This document shows, piece after piece, positions 17,172-24,986 of a DNA stretch of 64,000 nt. The notes under the pieces were generated by a model. It did not search any database. It saw only the letters and a program-made list of their open reading frames with translations, and was not told the DNA's origin. Numbering within the stretch: position 1 is the stretch's first letter; each line of letters begins with the position of its first letter. The translations under genes and the position numbers were made by a program. The DNA comes from Pseudomonas songnenensis (GTDB lineage: Bacteria; Pseudomonadota; Gammaproteobacteria; Pseudomonadales; Pseudomonadaceae), in assembly GCF_003696315.1 (NCBI RefSeq), contig NZ_RFFN01000001.1, forward strand, positions 541,679 through 605,678, in the 5' to 3' direction.

Positions 17172-18739
17172 TCGATGACCCTCCCCTTGAGAGCGAAGAG
17201 TCCCTGCGGACGCTTCTGGATGAAGAGGATGATCAGCGCGAGGATGAGAATCTTGCCCAGCACGGCGCCGATCTGCGGTTCGAGGATCTTGTTGGCGATG
17301 CCGAGGCCGAAGGCGGCGAAGATGCTGCCGGCCAGCTGCCCGACACCGCCGAGCACCACCACCAGGAAGGAATCGATGATGTAGCTCTGGCCGAGGTCCG
17401 GGCCGACGTTGCCGATCTGGCTCAGGGCCACGCCGCCGAGCCCGGCGATGCCGGAGCCCAGCCCGAAGGCCATCATGTCGATGCGCCCGGTGGGCACGCC
17501 GCAGCAGGCGGCCATGTTGCGGTTCTGCGTGACCGCGCGCACGTTCAGGCCCAGGCGCGTCTTGTTCAGCAAGAGCCAGGTCAGCAGCACCACGAACAGC
17601 GCGAAGCCGATGATCACCATGCGGTTGTAGGGCAGCACGAGGTTAGGCAGCACCTGCAACCCGCCGGAGAGCCAGCCGGGGTTGGCGACTTCCACGTTCT
17701 GCGCGCCGAACAGCACGCGCACCAACTGGATCAGGATCAGGCTGATGCCCCAGGTCGCCAGCAGGGTTTCCAGCGGGCGGCCGTAGAGATGGCGGATCAC
17801 CGTGCGCTCCAGCGCCATGCCGATCGCGGCGGTGACGAAGAAGGCCACCGGCAACGCCACCAGCGGGTAGAAGGCGAGGGCTTCCGGGGCGAGCCGCGCC
17901 ATCAGCACCTGCACCATGTAGGTGGTGTAGGCCCCGAGCATGAGCATCTCGCCGTGGGCCATGTTGATCACCCCGAGCAGGCCAAAGGTGATCGCCAGCC
18001 CGAGGGCGGCGAGCAGCAGAATCGAGCCGAGCGACAGGCCGCTGAAAGCCTGGCCGAGCAGCTCCCCGATCAGGAGCTTGCGCTTGACCTGAGCCAGGCT
18101 GGTCTCGGCGGCCTTGCGCACGGCGGCGTCGGTTTCCGCCTCGTCGGCCAGCAGATTTTCCAGCCTTACCCGCGCCAGTGGAGCACCGGTTTCGCCAAGC
18201 AACCGCACGGCGGCGAGGCGCACGGCCGGGTCGCTCGCGGTCAGCTGCAGGTTGGCTAGCGCCAAGGTCAGCGCTTCGCTGACGGCAGCATCTTCCTCTA
18301 CGTCCAGGCGCTGCTGGAGCAGCTCGAGCTGTTCCGGCTGGCCGCTGCGCTGCAGGCGCTTGGCCGCGGCGAGGCGCTGTGCGGGGTCTTCGGCGAACAG
18401 CTGGTGGCTGGCCAGGGCGGTGTTGAGCAGGCCGCGCAGGCGGTTGTTCAGGCGCAGCTTCTTCGGCGTGCCGACCGGCTCGGCATCACCTTCGAGGGCA
18501 CGGTAGGCACCGTTTTCCTCGATAAAGGGCGTCTTGTTCTGGTCGATGGCCACGCGATTGGCGCGCAGCGCTTCGATCAGCGGCAGCCGCTCGGGCGCGG
18601 GCGCGGCGGCCCAGCTTTCCAGCAGCCTGGCCTGTTTGGCCGGGCTGGCCTTGGCGTAGTCGGCCGCGTCTCCGGCCTGGGCTGCCCAGGGCAGAACCAG
18701 CAGGAGCAGCAGCAATAATCGGTGCAGGGCAGTGTTCAT
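17168..18739 (-). CDS. urtB: Urea ABC transporter permease UrtB
   Basis: A 523-residue LivH-like permease with a long N-terminal extension, as usual for proteobacterial UrtB. A Sec signal-like segment (MNTALHRLLLLLLLVLPWAAQA) is followed by about 200 residues of helical, HEAT-like periplasmic sequence rich in Ala, Leu and Arg, then the membrane domain from about residue 235 (LGSILLLAALGLAITFGLLGVINMAHGEMLMLGAY). The coupling segment GIAGLGGVALSQIGNVGPDLG is present. The urtC start overlaps its stop. A diverged repeat lies in the 176-base gap to urtA. Confidence 0.95.
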   Translation of the reverse strand: MNTALHRLLLLLLLVLPWAAQAGDAADYAKASPAKQARLLESWAAAPAPERLPLIEALRANRVAIDQNKTPFIEENGAYRALEGDAEPVGTPKKLRLNNRLRGLLNTALASHQLFAEDPAQRLAAAKRLQRSGQPEQLELLQQRLDVEEDAAVSEALTLALANLQLTASDPAVRLAAVRLLGETGAPLARVRLENLLADEAETDAAVRKAAETSLAQVKRKLLIGELLGQAFSGLSLGSILLLAALGLAITFGLLGVINMAHGEMLMLGAYTTYMVQVLMARLAPEALAFYPLVALPVAFFVTAAIGMALERTVIRHLYGRPLETLLATWGISLILIQLVRVLFGAQNVEVANPGWLSGGLQVLPNLVLPYNRMVIIGFALFVVLLTWLLLNKTRLGLNVRAVTQNRNMAACCGVPTGRIDMMAFGLGSGIAGLGGVALSQIGNVGPDLGQSYIIDSFLVVVLGGVGQLAGSIFAAFGLGIANKILEPQIGAVLGKILILALIILFIQKRPQGLFALKGRVID

Positions 18740-18854
18740 GCGTGAATTCCCCAGGGGGCGCCGCGGGCTCTCTTGATGGAGGTGGCGGCGGTGGGCAGGC
18801 GGATGAGAACGTCTCGACTAGGCGTCCCGATCCGCCCGACGAAAGCCGAGCGAT

Positions 18855-18900
18855 CGTGGGGTGGATCGGGACGCGAAATCGGTGCGTCACCCATCCACCA
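18855..18900. repeat. Diverged GTGGGGTGG palindromic repeat between urtA and urtB
   Basis: Outer arms GTGGGGTGGAT and ATCCACCA with a longer centre (CGGGACGCG and CGGTGCGTC). It is related to the GTAGGGTGG family but more degenerate. In the urt transcript it lies 16 bases beyond the urtA stop, where a hairpin could stabilise urtA mRNA and raise binding protein over permease. Confidence 0.55.
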
Positions 18901-18915
18901 TGACGACCGCAGCGG

Positions 18916-20184
18916 TTAGTTCGACTTCACCGCGTAATCCGGCTTCTTGTCGTTGCCCGGGATGTAGGGGCTCCACGGCTGGGCGCGGACCGGGCTTTCG
19001 GTTTCCCAGACCACCGAGAACTGACCGTCCTCCTGGACCTCGCCGATCATCACCGGCTTGTGCAGGTGATGGTTCTTCTCGTCCATGGTCAGGGTGTAGC
19101 CGCTCGGGGCCTTGAAGGTCTGTCCGGCGAGGGCATCGCGCACCTTGTCCACCTCGGTGCTGCCGGCCTTCGCGACCGCCTGCGCCCACATGTGGATGCC
19201 GACGTAGGTGGCCTCCATCGGGTCATTGGTCACCGCCTTGTCGGCGCCCGGCAGGTTCTTGGCCTTGGCGTAGGCCTTCCACTTGCTGACGAATGCTTCG
19301 TTGACCGGGTTCTCCACCGACTGGAAGTAGTTCCAGGCGGCCAGGTGGCCGACCAGCGGCTTGGTGTCGATGCCGCGCAGCTCTTCTTCACCGACCGAGA
19401 AGGCGACGACCGGAACGTCGGTGGCGTCCAGGCCCTGGTTGGCCAGTTCCTTGTAGAAGGGCACGTTGGAGTCGCCGTTGATGGTCGACACCACGGCCGT
19501 CTTGCCGCCAGCGGAGAACTTCTTGATGTTGGCGACGATGGTCTGGTAATCGCTGTGACCGAAGGGGGTGTAGACCTCTTCGATGCTCGATTCCGGCACG
19601 CCCTTGCTGATCAGGAAGGCGCGCAGGATCTTGTTGGTGGTGCGCGGGTAGACGTAGTCGGTACCGAGCAGGAAGAAGCGCTCGGCGCTGCCGCCGTCTT
19701 CGCTCATCAGGTACTCGACGGCCGGGATGGCCTGCTGGTTCGGTGCGGCGCCGGTGTAGAAGACGTTCGGCGACAGTTCCTCGCCTTCGTACTGCACCGG
19801 GTAGAACAGCAGACCATTGAGTTCTTCATAGACCGGCAGCACGGATTTGCGCGATACCGAAGTCCAGCAACCAAAGGTCACCGCGACCTTGTCCTGGGTC
19901 AGCAGCTGGCGGCCTTTTTCGGCGAACAGCGGCCAGTTGGAAGCCGGATCGACCACCACCGGCTCGAGCTGCTTGCCGAGCACGCCGCCCTTGGCGTTGA
20001 TCTCGTCGATGGTCATCAGCGCCATGTCCTTGAGCGAGGTCTCGGAGATGGCCATGGTGCCGGACAGCGAATGCAGGATGCCGACCTTGATGGTTTCGGC
20101 GGCCTGCAGGGTGAAAGGGAACAGACCGCTGAGCATCAGGGCACTGGCGGCGAGGGTGGTCTTGATCAGAGGACGGCGTTTCAT
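18916..20184 (-). CDS. urtA: Urea ABC transporter substrate-binding protein UrtA
   Basis: The periplasmic urea-binding component, 422 residues with a Sec signal peptide (MKRRPLIKTTLAASALMLSGLFPFTLQA, cleavage near residue 28). The mature N-terminus AETIKVGILHSLSGTMAISE and the segments DPASNWPLFAEKGRQLL, VAVTFGCWTSVSRKSVLPV, LLFYPVQYEGEE and FGHSDYQTIVANIKKF are characteristic of UrtA/FmdD proteins. The ATG at 20184 has AAGGAG seven bases upstream; longer open frames are not conserved. It is first in urtABCDE, behind a sigma-54 element, consistent with induction under nitrogen limitation. Confidence 0.97.
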   Translation of the reverse strand: MKRRPLIKTTLAASALMLSGLFPFTLQAAETIKVGILHSLSGTMAISETSLKDMALMTIDEINAKGGVLGKQLEPVVVDPASNWPLFAEKGRQLLTQDKVAVTFGCWTSVSRKSVLPVYEELNGLLFYPVQYEGEELSPNVFYTGAAPNQQAIPAVEYLMSEDGGSAERFFLLGTDYVYPRTTNKILRAFLISKGVPESSIEEVYTPFGHSDYQTIVANIKKFSAGGKTAVVSTINGDSNVPFYKELANQGLDATDVPVVAFSVGEEELRGIDTKPLVGHLAAWNYFQSVENPVNEAFVSKWKAYAKAKNLPGADKAVTNDPMEATYVGIHMWAQAVAKAGSTEVDKVRDALAGQTFKAPSGYTLTMDEKNHHLHKPVMIGEVQEDGQFSVVWETESPVRAQPWSPYIPGNDKKPDYAVKSN

Positions 20185-20247
20185 TTGGGGCTCCTTGGCT
20201 GTCCGTGCGCAACTGTGGGCTGGGTACATCGGAACGCCAGGAGCAAT

Positions 20248-20263
20248 GGCAGCATCCGTGCCA
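20248..20263 (-). promoter_or_regulatory. Sigma-54 (-24/-12) promoter of urtABCDE
   Basis: The minus strand reads TGGCACGGATGCTGCC. The -24 half is perfect (TGGCACG) and the -12 half keeps the essential TGC, with correct 10-base GG-to-GC spacing. The predicted start is about 52 bases before the urtA ATG. Confidence 0.65.
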
Positions 20264-20329
20264 AATGGCGCAAAGCCTTCTACGACGCCGCTTTGCGCCG
20301 ATCTTGGGTTGATCCGGCAGCTTTCGTGG

Positions 20330-20346
20330 TGAGCCATGCTGGTGCA
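20330..20346. promoter_or_regulatory. NtrC-like site upstream of urtA
   Basis: TGAGCC-ATGCT-GGTGCA matches TGCACC-N5-GGTGCA at 10 of 12 positions, with another TGGTGCA half-site at 20359-20365. It is about 70 bases upstream of the sigma-54 element, as in the ureE promoter. Confidence 0.4.
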
Positions 20347-20474
20347 TGGCGGGGCGCGTGGTGCACTGCCAGGGCCTGCTTTGCCCGATTTCGGTGCCGG
20401 TCCGTAGCGGCCCGCCACTTGCCCGTTGCGGGCCTGGCTTCTAGCATGGCCGGCCCGCTCCGAGACCCGTCGCC

Positions 20475-21104
20475 ATGCCCCGTCCACCGCGTTCTCCATC
20501 CTCGCGATCGCCTGCCAGAGCGCCTGCTCCGCGGCGCGTCGCCAAGGCTCCGCCGGCCGAGCCGCGGCTGTTGCTGCTGAACAAGCCGTTCGACGTGCTT
20601 ACGCAGTTCGCCGATGCCGATGGTCGTGCGACCTTGAAGGACTTCGTCTCGGTGCCGGGCGTCTACCCCGCCGGGCGTCTGGATCGCGACAGCGAGGGTC
20701 TGTTGCTGCTGACCAACGACGGTCGCCTGCAGGCGCGTATCGCCGACCCGAAGCACAAGCTGCCCAAGACCTACTGGGTGCAGGTCGAAGGCGAGGTGGA
20801 CGAGACACAGCTGGAGCGGCTGCGTCAGGGCGTCGAGCTGAACGACGGCATGACCCTGCCGGCCGAAGCGCGGCAGCTCGATGAGCCCGAGCTGTGGCCG
20901 CGCAATCCGCCGGTGCGCTTTCGCAAGAGCGTGCCGACCAGCTGGCTGGAGCTGGTGATTCGCGAAGGACGCAATCGCCAGGTCAGGCGCATGACGGCGG
21001 CGGTTGGCTTGCCGACCCTGCGTCTGGTGCGGGTGCGCATCGGCCCCTGGGCGCTGGACGGCCTGCAGCCGGGCGAATGGCGGGAAGTGCCGGCGCAGCT
21101 GTAG
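20475..21104 (+). CDS. rluE: 23S rRNA pseudouridine synthase RluE
   Basis: RluE converts U2457 of 23S rRNA (E. coli numbering) to pseudouridine. The 209-residue protein has the RsuA-family catalytic motif [17 protein letters not shown] (catalytic Asp within GRLDRD), the [10 protein letters not shown] strand and the C-terminal [28 protein letters not shown] motif. There is no S4 domain, which separates RluE from RluB, RluF and RsuA. The first 28 residues are a basic, Pro/Arg-rich tail. It is divergent from urtA. Confidence 0.93.
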   Translation: MPRPPRSPSSRSPARAPAPRRVAKAPPAEPRLLLLNKPFDVLTQFADADGRATLKDFVSVPGVYPAGRLDRDSEGLLLLTNDGRLQARIADPKHKLPKTYWVQVEGEVDETQLERLRQGVELNDGMTLPAEARQLDEPELWPRNPPVRFRKSVPTSWLELVIREGRNRQVRRMTAAVGLPTLRLVRVRIGPWALDGLQPGEWREVPAQL

Positions 21105-21125
21105 CGCGCCGGCCGGTGCCTCAAC

Positions 21126-21344
21126 TCAGTGCGGGATGCCCTGAGTCACTTCGATGATGTAACCGATGACCGGTTTGGCGAGAAAGGCGAACAGGCACAG
21201 ACCCAGGCCGAGAAACAGGATGGCGGTGCCGAGGCGACCGGCCTTGGACTTCTTCGCCAGGTCCCAGATGATGAAGGCCATGAAGGCCATCAGCCCGCCG
21301 ACGAGCACGATCATCATCCACTTTTCGAAAACTTCGGGCTCCAC
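21126..21344 (-). CDS. DUF2788 small inner-membrane protein
   Basis: A 72-residue protein with two predicted membrane helices (MMIVLVGGLMAFMAFIIWDLAK and GTAILFLGLGLCLFAFLAKPVIGYII) separated by the basic loop KSKAGR. It matches the DUF2788 family found across Pseudomonas. The start is a GTG with AGGAG in front. Its function is unknown. It is convergent with rluE, 21 bases from the rluE stop. Confidence 0.85.
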   Translation of the reverse strand: MEPEVFEKWMMIVLVGGLMAFMAFIIWDLAKKSKAGRLGTAILFLGLGLCLFAFLAKPVIGYIIEVTQGIPH

Positions 21345-21418
21345 AGGGTTCTCCTGACTGACTTCGACGAATGCGCCCGTGGCAGGCCGGGCGCGAAAGC
21401 GCGGCAGTATACGCCGGT

Positions 21419-21447
21419 AACCAGCGGCACGTGTGCCACCGCTGGTT
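21419..21447. repeat. Inverted repeat downstream of the globin gene
   Basis: AACCAGCGG and CCGCTGGTT form a perfect nine-base stem enclosing GGCAC/GTGCC pairs. No T-run follows. It may mark the 3' end of the globin transcript or a regulatory dyad upstream of the DUF2788 gene. Confidence 0.4.
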
Positions 21448-21519
21448 GGACGGTCGAGCGCGGAAAGCGTTCGAATCGAGCCGACCGGGCGCTACTGCGA
21501 CGAAATGTCTCGCCTGCGT

Positions 21520-21912
21520 TCAGTAGCCGGCCTTGATCACGTCGATGCCCTTGTTCAGCACCGTGCGCCAGGCCTGCAGGTCCTGCGCTTGCAGCTCGCC
21601 GTCATGCTCGCTGATGGTCTTCAGCAGGGCTGCGATCCACAGGTCATAGAGCTCCGGATGGATATTCAGGCGTCCGCGTGAGTGGCTCTCGCCCAGCGCG
21701 CGGAGCTTGGTATCCGGCATGCCGCGGGCGAACAGCACCAGGTTGAGGATGCCGGCGCGCAGCAGCTGCTTCTGCGCCGTCATGTCGGTGCGGACGAATT
21801 TTTCCCGTATGGCAGGCGAACTGGCGAGGAAGGCAACGTAGAAGTCATCGAAGAAACTGGGGCTCGCGCAGCAGCGGCCATAGCTTTGCATGACGCGGTT
21901 GGTGTCTTTCAT
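21520..21912 (-). CDS. Single-domain globin
   Basis: A 130-residue soluble haem protein of the single-domain globin class. The helical pattern fits: the A-B region SPSFFDDFYVAFLASSPAIREKFV, the E helix TAQKQLLRAGILNLVLFARG, and the F-helix segment LRALGESHSRGRLNIHPELYDLW carrying the likely proximal haem ligand His77 (His85 is the alternative). There is no reductase or signalling domain, so it is likely to act in oxygen or NO chemistry. It stands alone between DUF2788 and lrp-like genes. Its physiological role cannot be read from sequence. Confidence 0.82.
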   Translation of the reverse strand: MKDTNRVMQSYGRCCASPSFFDDFYVAFLASSPAIREKFVRTDMTAQKQLLRAGILNLVLFARGMPDTKLRALGESHSRGRLNIHPELYDLWIAALLKTISEHDGELQAQDLQAWRTVLNKGIDVIKAGY

Positions 21913-22073
21913 AGGGGCATTTCCTTTGCAACGAAGGCTTGCGTGGCGACGCCTGCATGGGGCGACGCTTCTGGCGACCGGTCACCGCGGTGGTCCACCG
22001 TGGAGCCGAATGAAGGGCGCGGATTATAGGCAGTAACCCTGCGAAAAGTAGGGTGCAGGTTGTGCGCTGCGTC

Positions 22074-22553
22074 TCAGCTGCGCAAATGCTCCAGCGGCAG
22101 CTCTGTGCTCGACGCCACCTGGCGCAGGACGAAGCTGGAACGCACGCTGGAGACGCCTTCGATGCGCGTCAGGGTGCCGAGCAGAAACTGCTGATAGTGC
22201 TCCATATCGGGCACCACCACCTTGAGCTGGTAGTCGGCGTCCATGCCGGTGACCAGACTGCATTCGAGCACCTCCGGGCATTTGCCGATCACGCCCTCGA
22301 AGTGCTCGAAGCGTTCCGGTGTATGGCGGTCCATGCCGATCAGGACGTAGGCGGTCAGCGTCAGGCCAAGCTTCTTGCGGTCGAGCAGGGCGACCTGGCG
22401 CGCGATATAGCCGTCATCTTCGAGCTGTTTGACGCGGCGGGAGCAGGGCGAGGGTGACAGGCCGATGCGTTCGGCCAGTTCCTGGTTGGAGATGCGGGCA
22501 TCGTGCTGCAATTCGGCGAGGATGCGCAGGTCGTAGCGGTCAAGTTTGCTCAT
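22074..22553 (-). CDS. Lrp/AsnC-family transcriptional regulator
   Basis: A 159-residue feast/famine regulator. An N-terminal winged helix-turn-helix (LDRYDLRILAELQHDARISNQELAERIGLSPSPCSRRVKQLEDDGYI) is followed by a RAM ligand-binding domain containing LECSLVTGMDADYQLKVVVPDMEHYQQFL. The ATG at 22553 gives the usual MSKLDRYDLRIL start. It faces away from a candidate small RNA, so the region 22554-22700 may hold divergent promoters. The amino-acid effector and target genes are unknown. Confidence 0.92.
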   Translation of the reverse strand: MSKLDRYDLRILAELQHDARISNQELAERIGLSPSPCSRRVKQLEDDGYIARQVALLDRKKLGLTLTAYVLIGMDRHTPERFEHFEGVIGKCPEVLECSLVTGMDADYQLKVVVPDMEHYQQFLLGTLTRIEGVSSVRSSFVLRQVASSTELPLEHLRS

Positions 22554-22679
22554 CTTCAGGCTCTTTCGGATGCACATTGCGCTGAATGATGGATTACTGA
22601 CTTACAGTTGCGCAAGTGATGGTTATTTCAGCAATCTTCGCAATCCTGTGCCGGGAGCGGCGGCGTAAGCTTTATCTCA

Positions 22680-22848
22680 ACTTCAGCCCCCGGCAGATAC
22701 GGACACGGCACAGGATCCCCGCCGTGACCACCGAAGGCCTTACCAAGGTCGACGGTCCGGGCCCCCGGTGCTCACGAGGCGCCGCGCGAAGCAGCCGTTA
22801 CCATCGGCCAGACGAATCGAAGAGACCACGCCCAGGCGTGGTCTTTTT
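22680..22848 (+). ncRNA. Candidate small RNA ending in an intrinsic terminator
   Basis: The 345-base gap between the lrp-like gene and fieF has no credible gene, yet on the plus strand it ends in a strong intrinsic terminator (22824-22848). The 140 bases before it are GC-rich with several short complementary blocks, such as CCACCG/CGGTGG-type pairs. No plus-strand gene precedes this terminator: the neighbours are both minus-strand. The simplest reading is an independent small RNA of roughly 150-170 nucleotides. The 5' end is a guess, and I could not match it to 4.5S, 6S, RsmY/Z or CrcZ. Confidence 0.4.
22824..22848 (+). terminator. Intrinsic terminator without an upstream gene
   Basis: GACCACGC-CCAG-GCGTGGTC followed by TTTTT. 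It is a textbook plus-strand terminator. Confidence 0.85.
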
Positions 22849-22898
22849 CGTTCAGGGCGTTGTGGTAGTGCCTTGGAAATGGAATCCGAACACTCCAG

Positions 22899-23789
22899 TC
22901 ACCGCTTCGGCGGCGCTACCTCAAGCGGGTCGGCATGCACCAGCACCTCCGCGTTGGGATAGCGGTCATGAATCGCGTTCTCCACCGCCACACACAGGTC
23001 ATGTGCCTGCGACAGCGGCAGTTCTCCGGGTAGTTCCAGATGCAGCTGCACGAACCAGCGCGTGCCGGAAATACGCGTGCGGAAGTCGTGACACCCATGC
23101 ACCCCGGGCACTTCGCAGACCAGTCGCTGCATCTGCTCGCTGATCTCTGGCGACAGTTCGGTATCCATCAGCACCGCACCGGCCTCGCGCACGATGGTGA
23201 TGGCGCTCCAGAAGATATACAGCGCGATACCGATGCCGAACAGCGCGTCCAGTCTCTCCATCCCGAAGGTGGCCAGGACCAGCGCGAGCAGGATGCTGGT
23301 ATTGAGCAGCAGGTCGGAGCGGTAGTGCAGCGAATCGGCACGAACGGCCGTCGAACCGGTGATCTTGACCACGTGATGCTGGTAGGTCAGCAGCACGGCG
23401 GTCATCACCAGCGAGAAGATCATCACCGCGATGCCTACGCCCTGCGCACCCAACGGTTGTGGATGCAGCAGGCGGTCGACGCCCTGCACGCCGACGAGGA
23501 TCGCGCTGACGCAGATGAATGCCGCCTGCCCCAGCCCGGCCAGTGCCTCGGCCTTGCCGTGGCCGTAGCGATGGTCATCGTCGGCCGGGCGCAACGAGTA
23601 GTGCACCGCCAGCAGGTTGAGCAGCGAGGCGGCGCCATCGAGCAGCGAGTCGGTCAGACCGGCGAGCAGGCTCACCGAGCCGCTCAGCCACCAGGCCACC
23701 GCCTTGCTCAGCGCCAGGACGATTGCCGTCGCCAGCGCTGCGGCGGTGGCCCGGCGCATGAGCCGGGCGTGGTCGCGGTTGATGCTCAT
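22899..23789 (-). CDS. fieF: Cation diffusion facilitator FieF (metal efflux)
   Basis: A 296-residue inner-membrane divalent cation/proton antiporter (zinc or ferrous iron). Six membrane helices precede a cytoplasmic C-terminal domain. Metal site A is visible as D47 and D51 in TDSLLDGAASL, matched by HYRSD on helix 5. The cytoplasmic loop DDHRYGHGKAEAL carries the second site. The C-terminal CheA-like dimer domain includes GCHDFRTRISGTRWFVQLHLELP and a terminal HADP. The name follows overall similarity to FieF/YiiP; metal specificity is not certain. Confidence 0.9.
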   Translation of the reverse strand: MSINRDHARLMRRATAAALATAIVLALSKAVAWWLSGSVSLLAGLTDSLLDGAASLLNLLAVHYSLRPADDDHRYGHGKAEALAGLGQAAFICVSAILVGVQGVDRLLHPQPLGAQGVGIAVMIFSLVMTAVLLTYQHHVVKITGSTAVRADSLHYRSDLLLNTSILLALVLATFGMERLDALFGIGIALYIFWSAITIVREAGAVLMDTELSPEISEQMQRLVCEVPGVHGCHDFRTRISGTRWFVQLHLELPGELPLSQAHDLCVAVENAIHDRYPNAEVLVHADPLEVAPPKR

Positions 23790-23814
23790 GGTTGACCGCT
23801 ATCCTCGCGGGTCA

Positions 23815-24231
23815 TCAGGCAGCGGGGCGCAGACCGAAGGTGGCGAGCTGCTCCATGCTGCCGTTGTGCTGGATCAGACGAGGGTCGTCCAGTGGCAGGC
23901 TGCGGCCGGTTTCCGCCTCGATGATGGCCTTCAGGCGCGCCTGGTCGATCTGGCCGTCAGCACCAATGGCTTCCTGCAGTTTTTCCGGTGCCATGGAGTA
24001 CTGGTTGTCGGGCAGGTAGATCGCGCCGGTGGCGAAGTCGATGCCGAAGGCGATCAGCCCCGGAATGACATAGAACAGCAGGCCGACGGCGTTGAGCACG
24101 GCGACAGCTGGGTCGATGCGGCCTTCGATCTGCCCGCGGCGATCCGGGTAGAACAGCGTGCCGCACGCGGTCAGCTGGGTGAACAGGGAAACGGCCAACA
24201 CGCCGCCGATGATTCGGTTACGAGTACGCAT
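23815..24231 (-). CDS. Hypothetical lipoprotein
   Basis: A 138-residue protein with a lipoprotein signal: MRTRNRIIGGVLAVSLFTQLTAC with lipobox L-T-A-C at Cys23. After GTLFYPDRRGQ it has a hydrophobic segment (PAVAVLNAVGLLFYVIPGLIAFGIDFATGAIYLP) and a soluble C-terminal part ending LATFGLRPAA. Similar Pseudomonas proteins are sometimes mislabelled polyribonucleotide nucleotidyltransferase; nothing here resembles PNPase. AGGAGGT lies four bases before the ATG at 24231. Its function is unknown. It lies 25 bases upstream of fieF and may be co-transcribed with it. Confidence 0.75.
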   Translation of the reverse strand: MRTRNRIIGGVLAVSLFTQLTACGTLFYPDRRGQIEGRIDPAVAVLNAVGLLFYVIPGLIAFGIDFATGAIYLPDNQYSMAPEKLQEAIGADGQIDQARLKAIIEAETGRSLPLDDPRLIQHNGSMEQLATFGLRPAA

Positions 24232-24420
24232 AAGGACCTCCTGGAAAAAGTGGCGCAACTATACAAGGGCTGGATGATGTTTTCTCGACATCAGACCATG
24301 CTCCGCGCTCGGGTGTTCGGTAGGCGATTGGCTTTACCCAGCCCTTACCCTCGCCTGACGATCAACTGAACGGCCCAGGCAGATAATCGCGCTGCGAATC
24401 CTTTCGTTCGGAGTGCCAAC

Positions 24421-24927
24421 ATGAACTGGTCATTGCCGTGCGCCGCGCTCGGCGCGTTCCTTTCCTTCTGCGTCGCAGCGACCACCCTTGCCGCACCGCC
24501 CGGGCCGGGTCCGGGGCCGGGCATGCAGCGTGGGCCGACAGCGCCGGGACCGCATCATCTGCCGGGGCCGCGTCACGGTCACGGTCTGCCTGCCGGGGCA
24601 CGGGAAGTGTGGATCGGCAGCATGCTCTACTTCATCGCCGCCGGTACCTATTACCTGTGGAATGCCGAGCGCAACCTCTACGAACCCGTCAGCCAGCCGC
24701 CGCTGCCGGCCAGCGAGGCCACGCGATATGATGTCATCGCCTATCCGGCCAAGGGCCAGAGCGCCGAGCAGCAGAGCCGCGACCGCTACGAGTGTCATAG
24801 CTGGGCCGTGAGCCAGAGCGGTTTCGATCCGGCCGGCGCCCAAACGGCTCCGGCGGCGAGCGTTGCCGACACCTACAGGCGCGCCCTCGGTGCCTGCCTG
24901 ACCGGACGCGGCTATAGCGTCAACTGA
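24421..24927 (+). CDS. DUF6515-like exported protein
   Basis: A 168-residue secreted or periplasmic protein. A Sec signal (cleavage after ATTLA, about residue 24) is followed by a Pro/Gly/His-rich linker (PPGPGPGPGMQRGPTAPGP onward), a hydrophobic WIGSMLYFIAAGTYYLWN segment, and a C-terminal part with the paired-cysteine pattern DRYECHSWAVSQSGFDPA and YRRALGACLTGRGYSV, as seen in DUF6515 and glycine-zipper-like families. No function can be assigned. It is followed by a long inverted repeat. Confidence 0.7.
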   Translation: MNWSLPCAALGAFLSFCVAATTLAAPPGPGPGPGMQRGPTAPGPHHLPGPRHGHGLPAGAREVWIGSMLYFIAAGTYYLWNAERNLYEPVSQPPLPASEATRYDVIAYPAKGQSAEQQSRDRYECHSWAVSQSGFDPAGAQTAPAASVADTYRRALGACLTGRGYSVN

Positions 24928-24958
24928 TGCGCCCAGCTTCGGGCGGGCGCATCAGTTG
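24921..24958 (+). terminator. Inverted repeat/terminator after the DUF6515-like gene
   Basis: CAACTGATGCGCCC and GGGCGCATCAGTTG form a perfect 14-base stem with a 10-base loop. The stop codon of the upstream gene lies inside the left arm. Only a short T-rich tail (TTGAAT) follows, so termination may be partial. Confidence 0.55.
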
Positions 24959-24986
24959 TTGAATCGTCTGCCCGAAGCGAGCGCCC

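Noticed and set aside
22680..22848. 4.5S (SRP) RNA, because of the GAAGCAGCC string
   Set aside because: The conserved GGTCAGGTCCGGAAGGAAGCAGC core of 4.5S RNA is absent; only a short substring matches.
22616..23143. 175-codon plus-strand frame between the lrp-like gene and fieF
   Set aside because: It runs through an intrinsic terminator into the antisense of fieF, and its translation is Arg/Pro-rich without family similarity.
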